Assembly (NCBI RefSeq): GCF_014650955.1
Contig: NZ_BMVY01000013.1
Span: 62,001 to 126,000 of the forward strand
Reading direction: 5' to 3'
DNA: 64,000 nucleotides
Source: Streptomyces tauricus
Lineage (GTDB): Bacteria > Actinomycetota > Actinomycetes > Streptomycetales > Streptomycetaceae
The stretch's first letter is position 1. Every line of letters begins with the position of its first letter. This document shows, one piece after another, positions 8,507 through 19,056 of the stretch. The position numbers and the translations under genes were made by a program. The notes below the pieces were generated by a model. It was not told where the DNA came from, ran no database searches, and saw only the letters and a list, made by a program, of their open reading frames with translations.

Positions 8507-10492
8507 ATGACAGAGCCCTCACTCCCCGAACTCCTGCATGCCGCCGTCACTGCCGTCGGCGGCACGGAGCGCCCTGGCCAGGTGACCATGGCCGAATCCG
8601 TCGCGCAGGCCATCGACGACGGTTCCCATCTGCTGGTCCAGGCCGGCACCGGCACCGGTAAGTCCCTCGGCTACCTGGTTCCCGCGCTGGCGCACGGGGA
8701 GCGGGTCGTCGTGGCCACGGCCACCCTGGCGCTCCAGCGGCAGCTCGTGGAGCGGGACCTGCCGCGCACCGTGGATGCCCTGCATCCGCTGCTGCGCCGC
8801 CGCCCCGAGTTCGCGATGCTCAAGGGCAGGTCGAACTACTTGTGCCTGCACCGACTCCACGAGGGAGCGCCGCAGGACGAGGAGGAAGGCCTCTTCGACC
8901 AGTTCGAGGCCGCCGCGCCCACCAGCAAGCTGGGCCAGGACCTGCTGCGGCTGCGGGAGTGGTCGGACGAGACCGAGACGGGGGACCGTGACAACCTCAC
9001 CCCCGGCGTCTCGGACCGGGCCTGGTCGCAGATCTCCGTCTCCTCCAGGGAGTGCCTCGGCGCCTCGAAGTGCGCCTACGGAGCGGAGTGCTTCGCCGAG
9101 GCGGCCCGTGAGCGCGCCAAGCTCGCCGATGTCGTCGTCACCAATCACGCGCTCCTGGCGATCGACGCCATCGAAGGCGCTCCGGTCCTCCCGCAGCACG
9201 AGGTACTGATCGTCGACGAGGCCCACGAGCTGGTCTCCCGGGTGACCGGAGTCGCGACGGGCGAGCTCACCCCTGGCCAGGTCAACCGCGCCGTGCGCCG
9301 CGCGTCGAAGCTCGTCAACGAGAAAGCGGCCGATCAGCTCCAGACGGCAGCCGAGGGCTTCGAACGACTGATGGAGCTGGCCCTGCCCGGCCGCCTGGAG
9401 GAGATCCCGGAGGACCTCGGGTACGCGCTGATGGCCCTGCGGGACGCCGCCCGTACCGTGATCTCGGGGATCGGGGCGACCCGCGACAAGTCCGTCACCG
9501 ACGAGGACGCGGTCCGCAAGCAGGCCCTCGCCTCCGTGGAGAGCGTCCACGACGTGGCGGAGCGCATCACGAACGGCTCCGAGTGGGACGTCGTCTGGTA
9601 CGAGCGGCACGACCGCTTCGGAGCGTCCCTGAGGGTCGCGCCGATGTCCGTGGCGGGCCTGCTGCGCGAGAAGCTCTTCTCGGAGCGCTCCGTGGTCCTG
9701 GCCTCGGCCACCTTGAAGCTCGGCGGGGACTTCAACGGCGTGGGTGCCTCGCTCGGCCTGTCCCCGGAAGGCATCGAGGGAGAGGACATTCCGGTCTGGA
9801 AGGGCCTGGACGTCGGCTCACCCTTCGACTACGGCAGACAGGGCATCCTGTACGTCGCGAAACACCTCGCGAGACCCGCCCGGGACAGCGACCGCGGGGA
9901 CATGCTGGACGAACTCACCGAGCTGATCCAGGCGGCCGGCGGCCGCACGCTCGGCCTGTTCTCCTCGATGCGGGCCGCCCAGCTCGCCGCGGAGGAACTG
10001 CGCTCCCGCGTCCCGGAGTACCCGATCCTGCTGCAGGGCGAGGAGACACTCGGCGAGCTGATCAAGAACTTCGCCGCGGACCCGAAGACCTGTCTGTTCG
10101 GCACACTCTCGCTCTGGCAGGGCGTGGACGTGCCGGGCGCCAGCTGTCAGCTGGTCGTCATGGACAAGATCCCCTTCCCCCGCCCCGACGACCCGCTGAT
10201 GAGCGCCCGTCAGAAGGCGGTCGAGGACGCCGGGGGCAACGGCTTCATGGCCGTCGCGGCCACGCACGCGGCCCTGCTCATGGCGCAGGGCGCCGGCCGT
10301 CTCGTACGGGCGACGGAGGACCGGGGTGTGGTCGCCGTGCTGGACCAGCGGCTCGCCACCGCTCGCTACGGCAGTTACCTGAAGGCGTCACTGCCCGACT
10401 TCTGGTACACGACGGACCGTAATCAGGTGCGGCGGTCGCTGGCCGCGATCGACGAGAAGGCGCGTAAGGCCGAGGAGGCCGACAAGGCCTGA
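8507..10492 (+). CDS. DinG/Rad3-family ATP-dependent DNA helicase
   Basis: 661 aa, superfamily 2. Walker A is AGTGTGKS (about residue 46) and the DEAH box is IVDEAHELV (about 237). Four cysteines suited to an iron-sulphur cluster lie between them (NYLCLH, then ECLGASKCAYGAEC). Late helicase motifs are SLWQGVDVPG and QGAGRLVRA. DinG/YoaA enzymes unwind 5'-3' at forks, R-loops and damage; the convergent neighbour lexA suits an SOS link, but I see no SOS box before this gene. A TAGGGT -10-like box sits 9 nt before the ATG with no good ribosome site, so the mRNA may be leaderless. Confidence 0.9.
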   Translation: MTEPSLPELLHAAVTAVGGTERPGQVTMAESVAQAIDDGSHLLVQAGTGTGKSLGYLVPALAHGERVVVATATLALQRQLVERDLPRTVDALHPLLRRRPEFAMLKGRSNYLCLHRLHEGAPQDEEEGLFDQFEAAAPTSKLGQDLLRLREWSDETETGDRDNLTPGVSDRAWSQISVSSRECLGASKCAYGAECFAEAARERAKLADVVVTNHALLAIDAIEGAPVLPQHEVLIVDEAHELVSRVTGVATGELTPGQVNRAVRRASKLVNEKAADQLQTAAEGFERLMELALPGRLEEIPEDLGYALMALRDAARTVISGIGATRDKSVTDEDAVRKQALASVESVHDVAERITNGSEWDVVWYERHDRFGASLRVAPMSVAGLLREKLFSERSVVLASATLKLGGDFNGVGASLGLSPEGIEGEDIPVWKGLDVGSPFDYGRQGILYVAKHLARPARDSDRGDMLDELTELIQAAGGRTLGLFSSMRAAQLAAEELRSRVPEYPILLQGEETLGELIKNFAADPKTCLFGTLSLWQGVDVPGASCQLVVMDKIPFPRPDDPLMSARQKAVEDAGGNGFMAVAATHAALLMAQGAGRLVRATEDRGVVAVLDQRLATARYGSYLKASLPDFWYTTDRNQVRRSLAAIDEKARKAEEADKA

Positions 10493-10500
10493 ACGGCACG

Positions 10501-10647
10501 GGGCCGCTCCCTCCGGCGCGAGACGGTGGAGCGGCCCGTGCCCGCCCCTGTGCCGTGCACAGCGATCCAGCGCGGTCCCCGCGGGGGAACCCGTGAGGGA
10601 CGGGGACAGCACAGGGCCCCGGAACCGGCGCAGGGGTCCCGGGGCCC
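10501..10647. terminator. Two hairpins between convergent helicase gene and lexA
   Basis: GGGCCGCTCC at 10501-10510 pairs with GGAGCGGCCC at 10528-10537. GGGCCCCGG at 10614-10622 pairs with CCGGGGCCC at 10639-10647. Each probably serves one of the convergent genes. Confidence 0.6.
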
Positions 10648-10663
10648 GGTCAGGGGTGGATCG

Positions 10664-11446
10664 TCAGATCCGCCGGAGCACCGCCACGACCTTCCCGAGG
10701 ATGGTCGCCTCGTCACCGGGGATGGGCTGGTAGGCGGAGTTGTGCGGCAGCAGCCACACATGGCCGTCCTCGCGCTTGAAGCGCTTGACCGTCGCCTCAC
10801 CGTCCAGCATGGCCGCCACGATGTCGCCGTTCTCCGCGACCGGCTGGCGCCGGACGGTCACCCAGTCGCCGTCGCAGATCGCGGCTTCGATCATCGAGTC
10901 GCCGACGACCTTCAGCACGAACAGCTCACCGTCGCCGACCAGCTGCCGGGGCAGCGGGAAGACGTCCTCGACCGACTCCTCGGCGAGGATCGGACCACCG
11001 GCGGCGATCCGGCCGACGAGCGGGACGTACGACGCCGCCGGCTTGCCGGCCGTGTCGGTGGGCTGCGCGGTGGACTGGTCGGATCCGCGGACCTCGTAGG
11101 CCCTGGGGCGGTGCGGATCGCGGCGCAAGAAGCCCTTGCGCTCCAGTGCCATCAGCTGATGAGCCACGGAGGAGGTGCTGGAGAGGCCCACGGCCTGCCC
11201 GATCTCCCTCATGGACGGTGGGTATCCCCGCCGCTGAACGGAATCCCTGATGACCTCGATGACGCGGCGCTGCCGGTCGGTGAGTCCGGAGCTGTCCGCC
11301 CGGATGCCTGGAGGTCGGCCCGGCAGGGAGCGGGCGGGCTTGGGCCCCTCCTGGTTCGCGGTTTCATTCATGGCTTGCACCGGCTCAAATCGGCCCTGGG
11401 AGCGGTCCTGGGCAGTGATGGTGGCACTGTCTGCGGTGGTGGTCAC
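10664..11446 (-). CDS. lexA: LexA SOS repressor
   Basis: 260 aa from GTG at 11446, preceded by GAGAGGGG; starting at the internal Met (MNETANQ, 11371) would give about 235 aa. The N-terminal winged helix covers LTDRQRRVIEVIRDSVQRRG to SSVAHQLMALERKGFL. The autoproteolysis half has the Ala-Gly cleavage site in GRIAAGGP, the nucleophile in VVGDSMIEA and the Lys in ATVKRF. It represses damage-inducible genes and is inactivated by RecA-stimulated self-cleavage. A near-perfect SOS box lies 61 bases upstream of the chosen start, so autoregulation is expected. Confidence 0.97.
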   Translation of the reverse strand: MTTTADSATITAQDRSQGRFEPVQAMNETANQEGPKPARSLPGRPPGIRADSSGLTDRQRRVIEVIRDSVQRRGYPPSMREIGQAVGLSSTSSVAHQLMALERKGFLRRDPHRPRAYEVRGSDQSTAQPTDTAGKPAASYVPLVGRIAAGGPILAEESVEDVFPLPRQLVGDGELFVLKVVGDSMIEAAICDGDWVTVRRQPVAENGDIVAAMLDGEATVKRFKREDGHVWLLPHNSAYQPIPGDEATILGKVVAVLRRI

Positions 11447-11506
11447 GTCGGCCCCTCTCGTTCGTCTCCCTGCTGGACAACGGTAGTTGCTTTCGAAAGG
11501 TTGCGC

Positions 11507-11520
11507 CAAACACACGTTCG
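11507..11520 (-). promoter_or_regulatory. LexA-binding SOS box
   Basis: Read on the minus strand this is CGAAC GTGT GTTTG, matching the actinobacterial/Bacillus SOS consensus CGAAC-N4-GTTYG at every defined position. It lies just upstream of lexA. Confidence 0.88.
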
Positions 11521-11818
11521 AGTGAAAAAACGCGAATGGCCTTACGTGATCACGCGTCTGGGTGTATGGCTACCGCTGCACGGGGCGGGCGAAGGTGCTC
11601 GGTGCCGCTTTTTTCGTACTCTTCGCCGCCGATGCCGTGGCCTTGTGGGTCGGAGCGGGGCGAAGGCCAGTCTGCCATCAGGTGTCCCTGGGATCGGGAA
11701 CCGGCCCCCGTACCGCTGCCGCACACCGTATCCCCGTACGCTCCCGGCCGGAATGGACGCGCGGCACATGCCAATACGGGTGCGACACGCGCGTAGAGCG
11801 TGAAATTCGGGTCAGGCC

Positions 11819-11862
11819 CTACATATAGTGGTCCGAGTTCCACAGCAGCCCAGAAGTTGTGG
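11819..11862 (+). promoter_or_regulatory. Pair of NrdR-like boxes before nrdR-nrdJ
   Basis: Box 1 is CTACATATAGTGG at 11819-11831; its complement, CCACTATATGTAG, closely resembles the E. coli NrdR box. Box 2 is CCAGAAGTTGTGG at 11850-11862, a weaker match sharing the terminal GTGG. They are 31 bp apart, three helical turns, as is typical for cooperative NrdR binding. Confidence 0.7.
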
Positions 11863-11972
11863 TCCCCCGGTCTTCCAGGTCCTAGGTCATCGCCTATGCT
11901 GGGGGCTTCTTCGAGGGGCCCGAGGGCCTGCCGAGGTTATCGAGTCGTGCTGTGCGAGGAGGGTTGGATTCG

Positions 11973-12524
11973 ATGCACTGCCCCTTCTGCAGGCACCCCG
12001 ACAGCCGTGTCGTCGACAGTCGTACGACGGACGACGGTACGTCGATCCGCAGGCGCCGCCAGTGTCCCGACTGCTCCCGTCGGTTCACGACCGTGGAGAC
12101 GTGCTCCCTCATGGTGGTGAAGCGGTCCGGAGTCACCGAGCCGTTCAGTCGTACGAAGGTCATCAACGGCGTGCGCAAGGCGTGCCAGGGCCGGCCCGTC
12201 ACGGAGGACGCACTCGCCCAGCTCGGCCAGCGGGTCGAGGAGGCGGTGCGGGCCACCGGGAGTGCCGAACTGACCACCCACGACGTGGGACTGGCCATAC
12301 TCGGCCCCTTGCAGGAGCTGGACCTCGTCGCTTATCTGCGGTTCGCGTCCGTCTACCGGGCGTTCGACTCGCTGGAGGACTTCGAGGCCGCCATCACGGA
12401 ACTCAGGGAAGAGACGCAGGGCCCCGCCACGGCCGACGAAGACGTGTGCGAGGGGTGCCAAGGAAGCGACCGCGGGTCCGGAGGGACTGCCGAAGTCCCG
12501 GTGCCCGCAAACGCCGCCGACTGA
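11973..12524 (+). CDS. nrdR: Transcriptional repressor NrdR
   Basis: 183 aa. ATG at 11973 begins MHCPFC, with GAGGAGGG upstream. The N-terminal zinc ribbon has CPFC and CPDC pairs separated by VVDSRTTDDGTSIRRRRQ; the ATP-cone follows (VVKRSG, PFSRTKVINGVRKAC). NrdR senses ATP/dATP and represses ribonucleotide reductase genes. It lies directly upstream of nrdJ, in the order known for Streptomyces nrdRJ, and NrdR-like boxes precede it. The C-terminal 25 residues are acidic with two extra Cys. Confidence 0.96.
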   Translation: MHCPFCRHPDSRVVDSRTTDDGTSIRRRRQCPDCSRRFTTVETCSLMVVKRSGVTEPFSRTKVINGVRKACQGRPVTEDALAQLGQRVEEAVRATGSAELTTHDVGLAILGPLQELDLVAYLRFASVYRAFDSLEDFEAAITELREETQGPATADEDVCEGCQGSDRGSGGTAEVPVPANAAD

Positions 12525-12529
12525 CGAGA

Positions 12530-12547
12530 AGGGCCGGCACCGGCCCT
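12530..12547 (+). terminator. Compact hairpin directly after nrdR
   Basis: AGGGCCGG (12530-12537) and CCGGCCCT (12540-12547) form a perfect 8-bp stem with a 2-nt loop, six bases after the nrdR stop. There is no U-tract. It may attenuate rather than fully stop transcription into nrdJ. Confidence 0.5.
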
Positions 12548-12573
12548 GCCGATCGGCGACGACCACATACCTG

Positions 12574-12604
12574 TTGCGAGCGGACGCGTAGGCGGTGCTC
12601 GCAA
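12574..12604. repeat. Inverted repeat in nrdR-nrdJ spacer
   Basis: TTGCGAGC (12574-12581) and GCTCGCAA (12597-12604) are perfect inverted copies 15 nt apart. It could be a protein-binding site or an RNA hairpin controlling nrdJ; it does not match the NrdR box. Confidence 0.45.
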
Positions 12605-12677
12605 TACCAGAACACACACCGTGCCCCGGGAAGAACGAGGCACTTCAGGGCGTTTTAGCCTGATACAGGGAGGCGGC

Positions 12678-15572
<2,895 letters not shown>

Positions 15573-15593
15573 TCTCCGACGGACCCACACGCC

Positions 15594-15630
15594 GAAGGGG
15601 CGGTACAGCGACAAGCTGTACCGCCCCTTC
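15594..15630. terminator. Strong terminator after nrdJ
   Basis: A perfect 16-bp stem (15594-15609 with 15615-15630) with loop GACAA, 21 bases after the nrdJ stop. Being symmetric, it can also serve the convergent TerD gene. Confidence 0.85.
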
Positions 15631-15675
15631 GACGCATCCGCGTACTTCCGGCGTGTGTGCGAGAGCCGTGTGGCC

Positions 15676-16209
15676 TCAGGCCGCGTCGGCGTCGCCCATG
15701 ATCCTCGCGAAGGTCGCCGGGTCCGTGTCGAAGCCCCGGACGGCGGGACGGAAGGTCCACTCTCCGGAGTCGTCACGCACGAATTCCGCGACCGTCGTGG
15801 CCGTGGCCCCGAGGACGCCGCCGAAGTCGTCCTCGGACAGCACGGTGTAGCCCTCGCGGATCCGCAGGGCCGGGTTGTTGACGCCGACGAACGTGCGCCG
15901 TCCGCTGCGCTGCTGTATGGCGACACCGACCATCACGCGCGCGTAGCGCCTGTCGAGACGGCTCAGTTCCAGGGTCATGACCTCGTCCCAGCCGAAGCCC
16001 TTGCCGTCCTTGCTGTCCCGGTTGAGGTAGATGGTGCCGTCCGGGGAACGGCTGCCGAAGTGCACCACGTAGTCGGGACTTTCCTGGGCGTCGGTCGCGA
16101 GATAGGTGGCGGCGACGATGTCGAGATCGATGGCCGGTTCGCCGGCGGGACTGGGATCCCACTTCACCGACACCTCGACCTTGCTGATGCCCTTGTTGAG
16201 GCCGTTCAC
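15676..16209 (-). CDS. TerD-family protein
   Basis: 177 aa from GTG at 16209 (GGAAGGA upstream); a longer frame reading through the divergent gene is not credible. It has the TerD beta-sandwich features: LNKGISKVEVSVKWDP, DLDIVAATY, DYVVHFGSRSPDGTIYLNRDSKDGKG (calcium-binding acidic region), and VGVAIQQRSGRRTFVGVNNP. Family members are linked to tellurite resistance, stress and differentiation in Streptomyces. No other ter gene is nearby. Confidence 0.88.
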   Translation of the reverse strand: MNGLNKGISKVEVSVKWDPSPAGEPAIDLDIVAATYLATDAQESPDYVVHFGSRSPDGTIYLNRDSKDGKGFGWDEVMTLELSRLDRRYARVMVGVAIQQRSGRRTFVGVNNPALRIREGYTVLSEDDFGGVLGATATTVAEFVRDDSGEWTFRPAVRGFDTDPATFARIMGDADAA

Positions 16210-16350
16210 CGCACATCCTTCCTGGTGCCCCTGCGTCGGCCGCCTCAACTGCCGGGCAGCTGAGGCGTGTTGCCCATCGTGCCACGCACACGGGGGCGCT
16301 CGCGCGGATGCAGTGCGCCCGAGCGTGACCGACGCCACGTTCCTGGGCCT

Positions 16351-16362
16351 TACGATGGCGCC
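16351..16362 (+). promoter_or_regulatory. -10 box of a probable leaderless transcript
   Basis: TACGAT (16351-16356) is followed by six bases and then the GTG start at 16363, so transcription would begin at or next to the start codon. No ribosome site is present. Confidence 0.5.
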
Positions 16363-16968
16363 GTGCTGGTCAAGTGGATTCGCTGCACCGTGGTGGACCG
16401 CCGCGGTTTCGAACGGGGACAGCGAAAATGGGCGGGACTTCTGGGGGAGCCGGGATTCCGGGGGCAGGGCGGGGGCTGGAGCCGGGGAAGGCCCGGAGTG
16501 GCCCACATCTTCGCCTTCTGGGAGAGCCGCGCCTTCTACGACTCCTTCATGGCGCGTTCCCATGACCGGCTGGCCGCGTCCCAGTCGGGCACCTTCAAGG
16601 ACCAGTACGCCACACTTTTCGACCACCGCTTCGACGTGAAGACCGGCTTCGAGCCGCGCTTCACGGAGGCCGATCTCGTGCGGGTGGCGCACTGCCGCGT
16701 GCACGAGGAGCGCGCCGAGCACTTCGCGCTGATGCAGGAGAAGGTCTGGAACCCGGCGATGGCCGGCTCGCCCGGCATGGTGCGGGGTCTGTTCGGAGAG
16801 GCGCCCGGCCCCGAGTTCCTGGTCCTGTCGATGTGGCAGTCGGCCGCCGAGCACGGCAAGTACCGCGCCGAGCGGGTGGAGCGGCTCGCCCTGCGGGCCC
16901 AGATAGAGGCGGACGTCGTCGCGCTCACGGGGGACATCGTCCAGCTGGAACCGACCTGGACCGTCTGA
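16363..16968 (+). CDS. DUF4937 (YdbC-like) dimeric alpha/beta-barrel protein
   Basis: 201 aa starting VLVKWIRCTV. Two similar ABM-like halves are seen (HIFAFWESRAFYDSF and VLSMWQSAAEHGKY), typical of small ferredoxin-fold monooxygenase or stress proteins. The family is not functionally characterised to my knowledge. The GTG start lies 6 nt after a TACGAT box; an earlier in-frame extension reads non-coding. It is divergent from the TerD gene. Confidence 0.8.
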   Translation: MLVKWIRCTVVDRRGFERGQRKWAGLLGEPGFRGQGGGWSRGRPGVAHIFAFWESRAFYDSFMARSHDRLAASQSGTFKDQYATLFDHRFDVKTGFEPRFTEADLVRVAHCRVHEERAEHFALMQEKVWNPAMAGSPGMVRGLFGEAPGPEFLVLSMWQSAAEHGKYRAERVERLALRAQIEADVVALTGDIVQLEPTWTV

Positions 16969-17059
16969 CGGAGTGCTGATGGCGTCCCGCAAGGCCGCGA
17001 TTTGTGTGACCTGTGACGTATGAAGCCCGTACGAGTGCTCGATCGGGCGTGACCCGATC

Positions 17060-17071
17060 TAGGGTTCCGGT
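17060..17071 (+). promoter_or_regulatory. -10 box of a probable leaderless transcript
   Basis: TAGGGT (17060-17065) followed by TCCGGT and ATG. The spacing places the transcription start at the initiation codon. Confidence 0.5.
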
Positions 17072-17731
17072 ATGGCACGTCCACGGCGCATCGTTCTTGT
17101 CCGGCACGGCGAGTCGGTGGGCAATGCCGATGACTCCGTCTACGAGCGTGAACCCGACCACGCTCTGGCACTCACCGAGAAGGGGTGGCGACAGGCGGAG
17201 GAGACGGGCAAGCGGCTCAGAGAGGTCTTCGGCCGCGAGCAGGTAAGCGTTTACGTCTCGCCGTACCGCCGCACGCACGAGACCTTCAGGTCCTTCCATC
17301 TCGACCCCGCCCAGGTCCGCGTGCGCGAGGAGCCCCGGCTGCGCGAGCAGGACTGGGGGAACTGGCAGGACCGCGACGACGTACGTCTTCAGAAGGCCTA
17401 CCGCGACGCGTACGGGCACTTCTTCTACCGCTTCGCACAGGGCGAGTCCGGCGCGGATGTGTACGACCGGGTCGGCAACTTCCTGGAGAGCCTCTTCCGG
17501 AGCTTCGAGGCACCCGATCACCCGCCCAACGTGCTCCTGGTGACCCACGGTCTGGCCATGCGGCTGTTCTGCATGCGCTGGTTCCACTGGACGGTCGCCG
17601 AATTCGAGTCGCTGTCGAACCCCGGGAACGCGGAGATGCGGATGCTTGTCCTCGGGGAGGACGGCCGCTACACGATCGACCGTCCCTTTGAGCGGTGGCG
17701 GGATCCGGAGTCGTACGGGGCCACTGGTTAG
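17072..17731 (+). CDS. Histidine phosphatase family protein (phosphoglycerate-mutase-like)
   Basis: 219 aa. The phosphoacceptor motif is LVRHGESVGN (His near residue 12), followed by SPYRRTHETF and the second catalytic His in LLVTHGLAMRLFC. These enzymes dephosphorylate small metabolites or phosphoproteins; the substrate cannot be read from sequence. Its terminator stem overlaps its stop codon. Confidence 0.88.
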   Translation: MARPRRIVLVRHGESVGNADDSVYEREPDHALALTEKGWRQAEETGKRLREVFGREQVSVYVSPYRRTHETFRSFHLDPAQVRVREEPRLREQDWGNWQDRDDVRLQKAYRDAYGHFFYRFAQGESGADVYDRVGNFLESLFRSFEAPDHPPNVLLVTHGLAMRLFCMRWFHWTVAEFESLSNPGNAEMRMLVLGEDGRYTIDRPFERWRDPESYGATG

Positions 17732-17749
17732 TCGGCTGGCCGACTAACC
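17726..17749 (+). terminator. Hairpin overlapping the phosphatase stop codon
   Basis: GGTTAGTCGG (17726-17735) and CCGACTAACC (17740-17749) form a 10-bp stem with loop CTGG. The TAG stop (17729-17731) lies inside the 5' arm. Confidence 0.75.
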
Positions 17750-17824
17750 GGCCAGGCGGCCAGTGGTCCATGTCTGTTGTCTTTTGTCCTGAATCCGTGA
17801 GCAACGAACTAGAGTGGCAGGGCG

Positions 17825-18736
17825 ATGACCGCTGACTCCTCTCCCGCCGGGCGCTTCGACCGCGCCCTGGCCAGCCTGCGCGGGCTCGCGGTCGGGGACG
17901 CGCTGGGCTCGCAGTTCTTCGTGCCCGCGAACTATCCGCTGCTCCAGGACCGCGCACTGCCGCCAGGGCCCTGGAAATGGACCGACGACACGGAAATGGC
18001 CGCCTCCGTAGTGGCCACTTTGGCAGTTCACCACCGCATCGACCAGGACGGACTGGCCCGCTCCTTCGCCGAGCGCCACGACGCCGACCGGGACTACGGG
18101 CCCGCCGTGGACCGGCTGCTGCGGCAGATCCGGGAGGGCGGCGACTGGCGCGAACTGTCCTCGGCCCTCTTCAAGGGGCAGGGTTCGTGGGGCAATGGTG
18201 CGGCGATGCGGATCGCCCCGCTGGGCGCCTGGTACGCGGACGACCCGGAGCAGGCCACGCACCAGGCGGAGATCTCGGCGTACCCCACGCATCAGCACCG
18301 GGAAGCGGTGGTCGGTGCCATGGCCGTGGCCGCTGCCGCCGCGCTGGTCGCCGCGCCGGGAGGGCCGCCCGCGCCCGACGCACTCCTCGACGGTGTCATT
18401 GGTCTCGTGCCGCGCAGCGCCGTGGGCGCGGGTCTGCGGCGCGCCCGGGACATGCTCGACTACGGGGACACGACCACGGTGGCGGCCGTCCTCGGCTGCG
18501 GCCGACGCACGACCGCGCACGACACGGTGCCGTTCGCACTGTGGTCGGCGGCGCGGGCCCTCGGCGACTACGAAGAGGGCTTCTGGGCCACCGCCCAGGT
18601 GGGCGGCGACATGGACACGACCTGCGCCATCGTCGGAGGCGTGGTGGCCGCCGGGTCGGCCGGGGCACCTCCTGCGGAGTGGCTGGAGCGCACCGAGACA
18701 CTGCCGGGCTGGTTGACGCCGGGAGACGCGCTCTAG
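17825..18736 (+). CDS. ADP-ribosylglycohydrolase family protein
   Basis: 303 aa. It carries the metal-site motifs of the DraG/ARH family: LAVGDALGSQ, WTDDTEMA (paired Asp), GNGAAMRIAPLG and GGDMDTTCAIVGGVVA. It would remove ADP-ribose from protein or nucleic-acid targets using two Mg ions. ATG at 17825 has GCAGGG upstream. It appears monocistronic, between the phosphatase and a membrane protein gene; the partner transferase is not in this window. Confidence 0.9.
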   Translation: MTADSSPAGRFDRALASLRGLAVGDALGSQFFVPANYPLLQDRALPPGPWKWTDDTEMAASVVATLAVHHRIDQDGLARSFAERHDADRDYGPAVDRLLRQIREGGDWRELSSALFKGQGSWGNGAAMRIAPLGAWYADDPEQATHQAEISAYPTHQHREAVVGAMAVAAAAALVAAPGGPPAPDALLDGVIGLVPRSAVGAGLRRARDMLDYGDTTTVAAVLGCGRRTTAHDTVPFALWSAARALGDYEEGFWATAQVGGDMDTTCAIVGGVVAAGSAGAPPAEWLERTETLPGWLTPGDAL

Positions 18737-19056
18737 GAGTGCTCCAGAAGTCGGAGGCCGTCCGGCAGGGTTCGAGGACGGCTGCCGGCAGGTGAGGACT
18801 GTCGGCGGGGTGGGGCGGCGGGCTCAGCTCGGGGGCCACGCGCGCGTGCCCTCTTTTCGGCTGCCCCAAGTGCCGATCCCTGTCACAGCCCTGCCACAGA
18901 GACGTCTTGCCCCGCTGTCCCGCGAGCCGCGCGGTTACCCTTTCCGCCACGCCGATCGTTGATCATCAAGCGGCGGCGCCGAAGAGACACCGGTTCCTGA
19001 GCTTCCCCCGCGGCCGTGCGCCGCGTGCTGCCCGGACCGGTCGGGGAGGGGGTCCT
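18737..19056. other. Intergenic region before DUF4173 gene
   Basis: About 320 bases with no convincing gene or hairpin. It must contain the promoter of the downstream membrane protein gene; a possible TTG start at 18907 in the same frame is judged too early. Confidence 0.4.

Noticed and set aside
11600..11972. Cobalamin riboswitch before nrdR-nrdJ
   Set aside because: I looked for a B12-box-like conserved core and saw none; NrdR-like boxes explain this region better.
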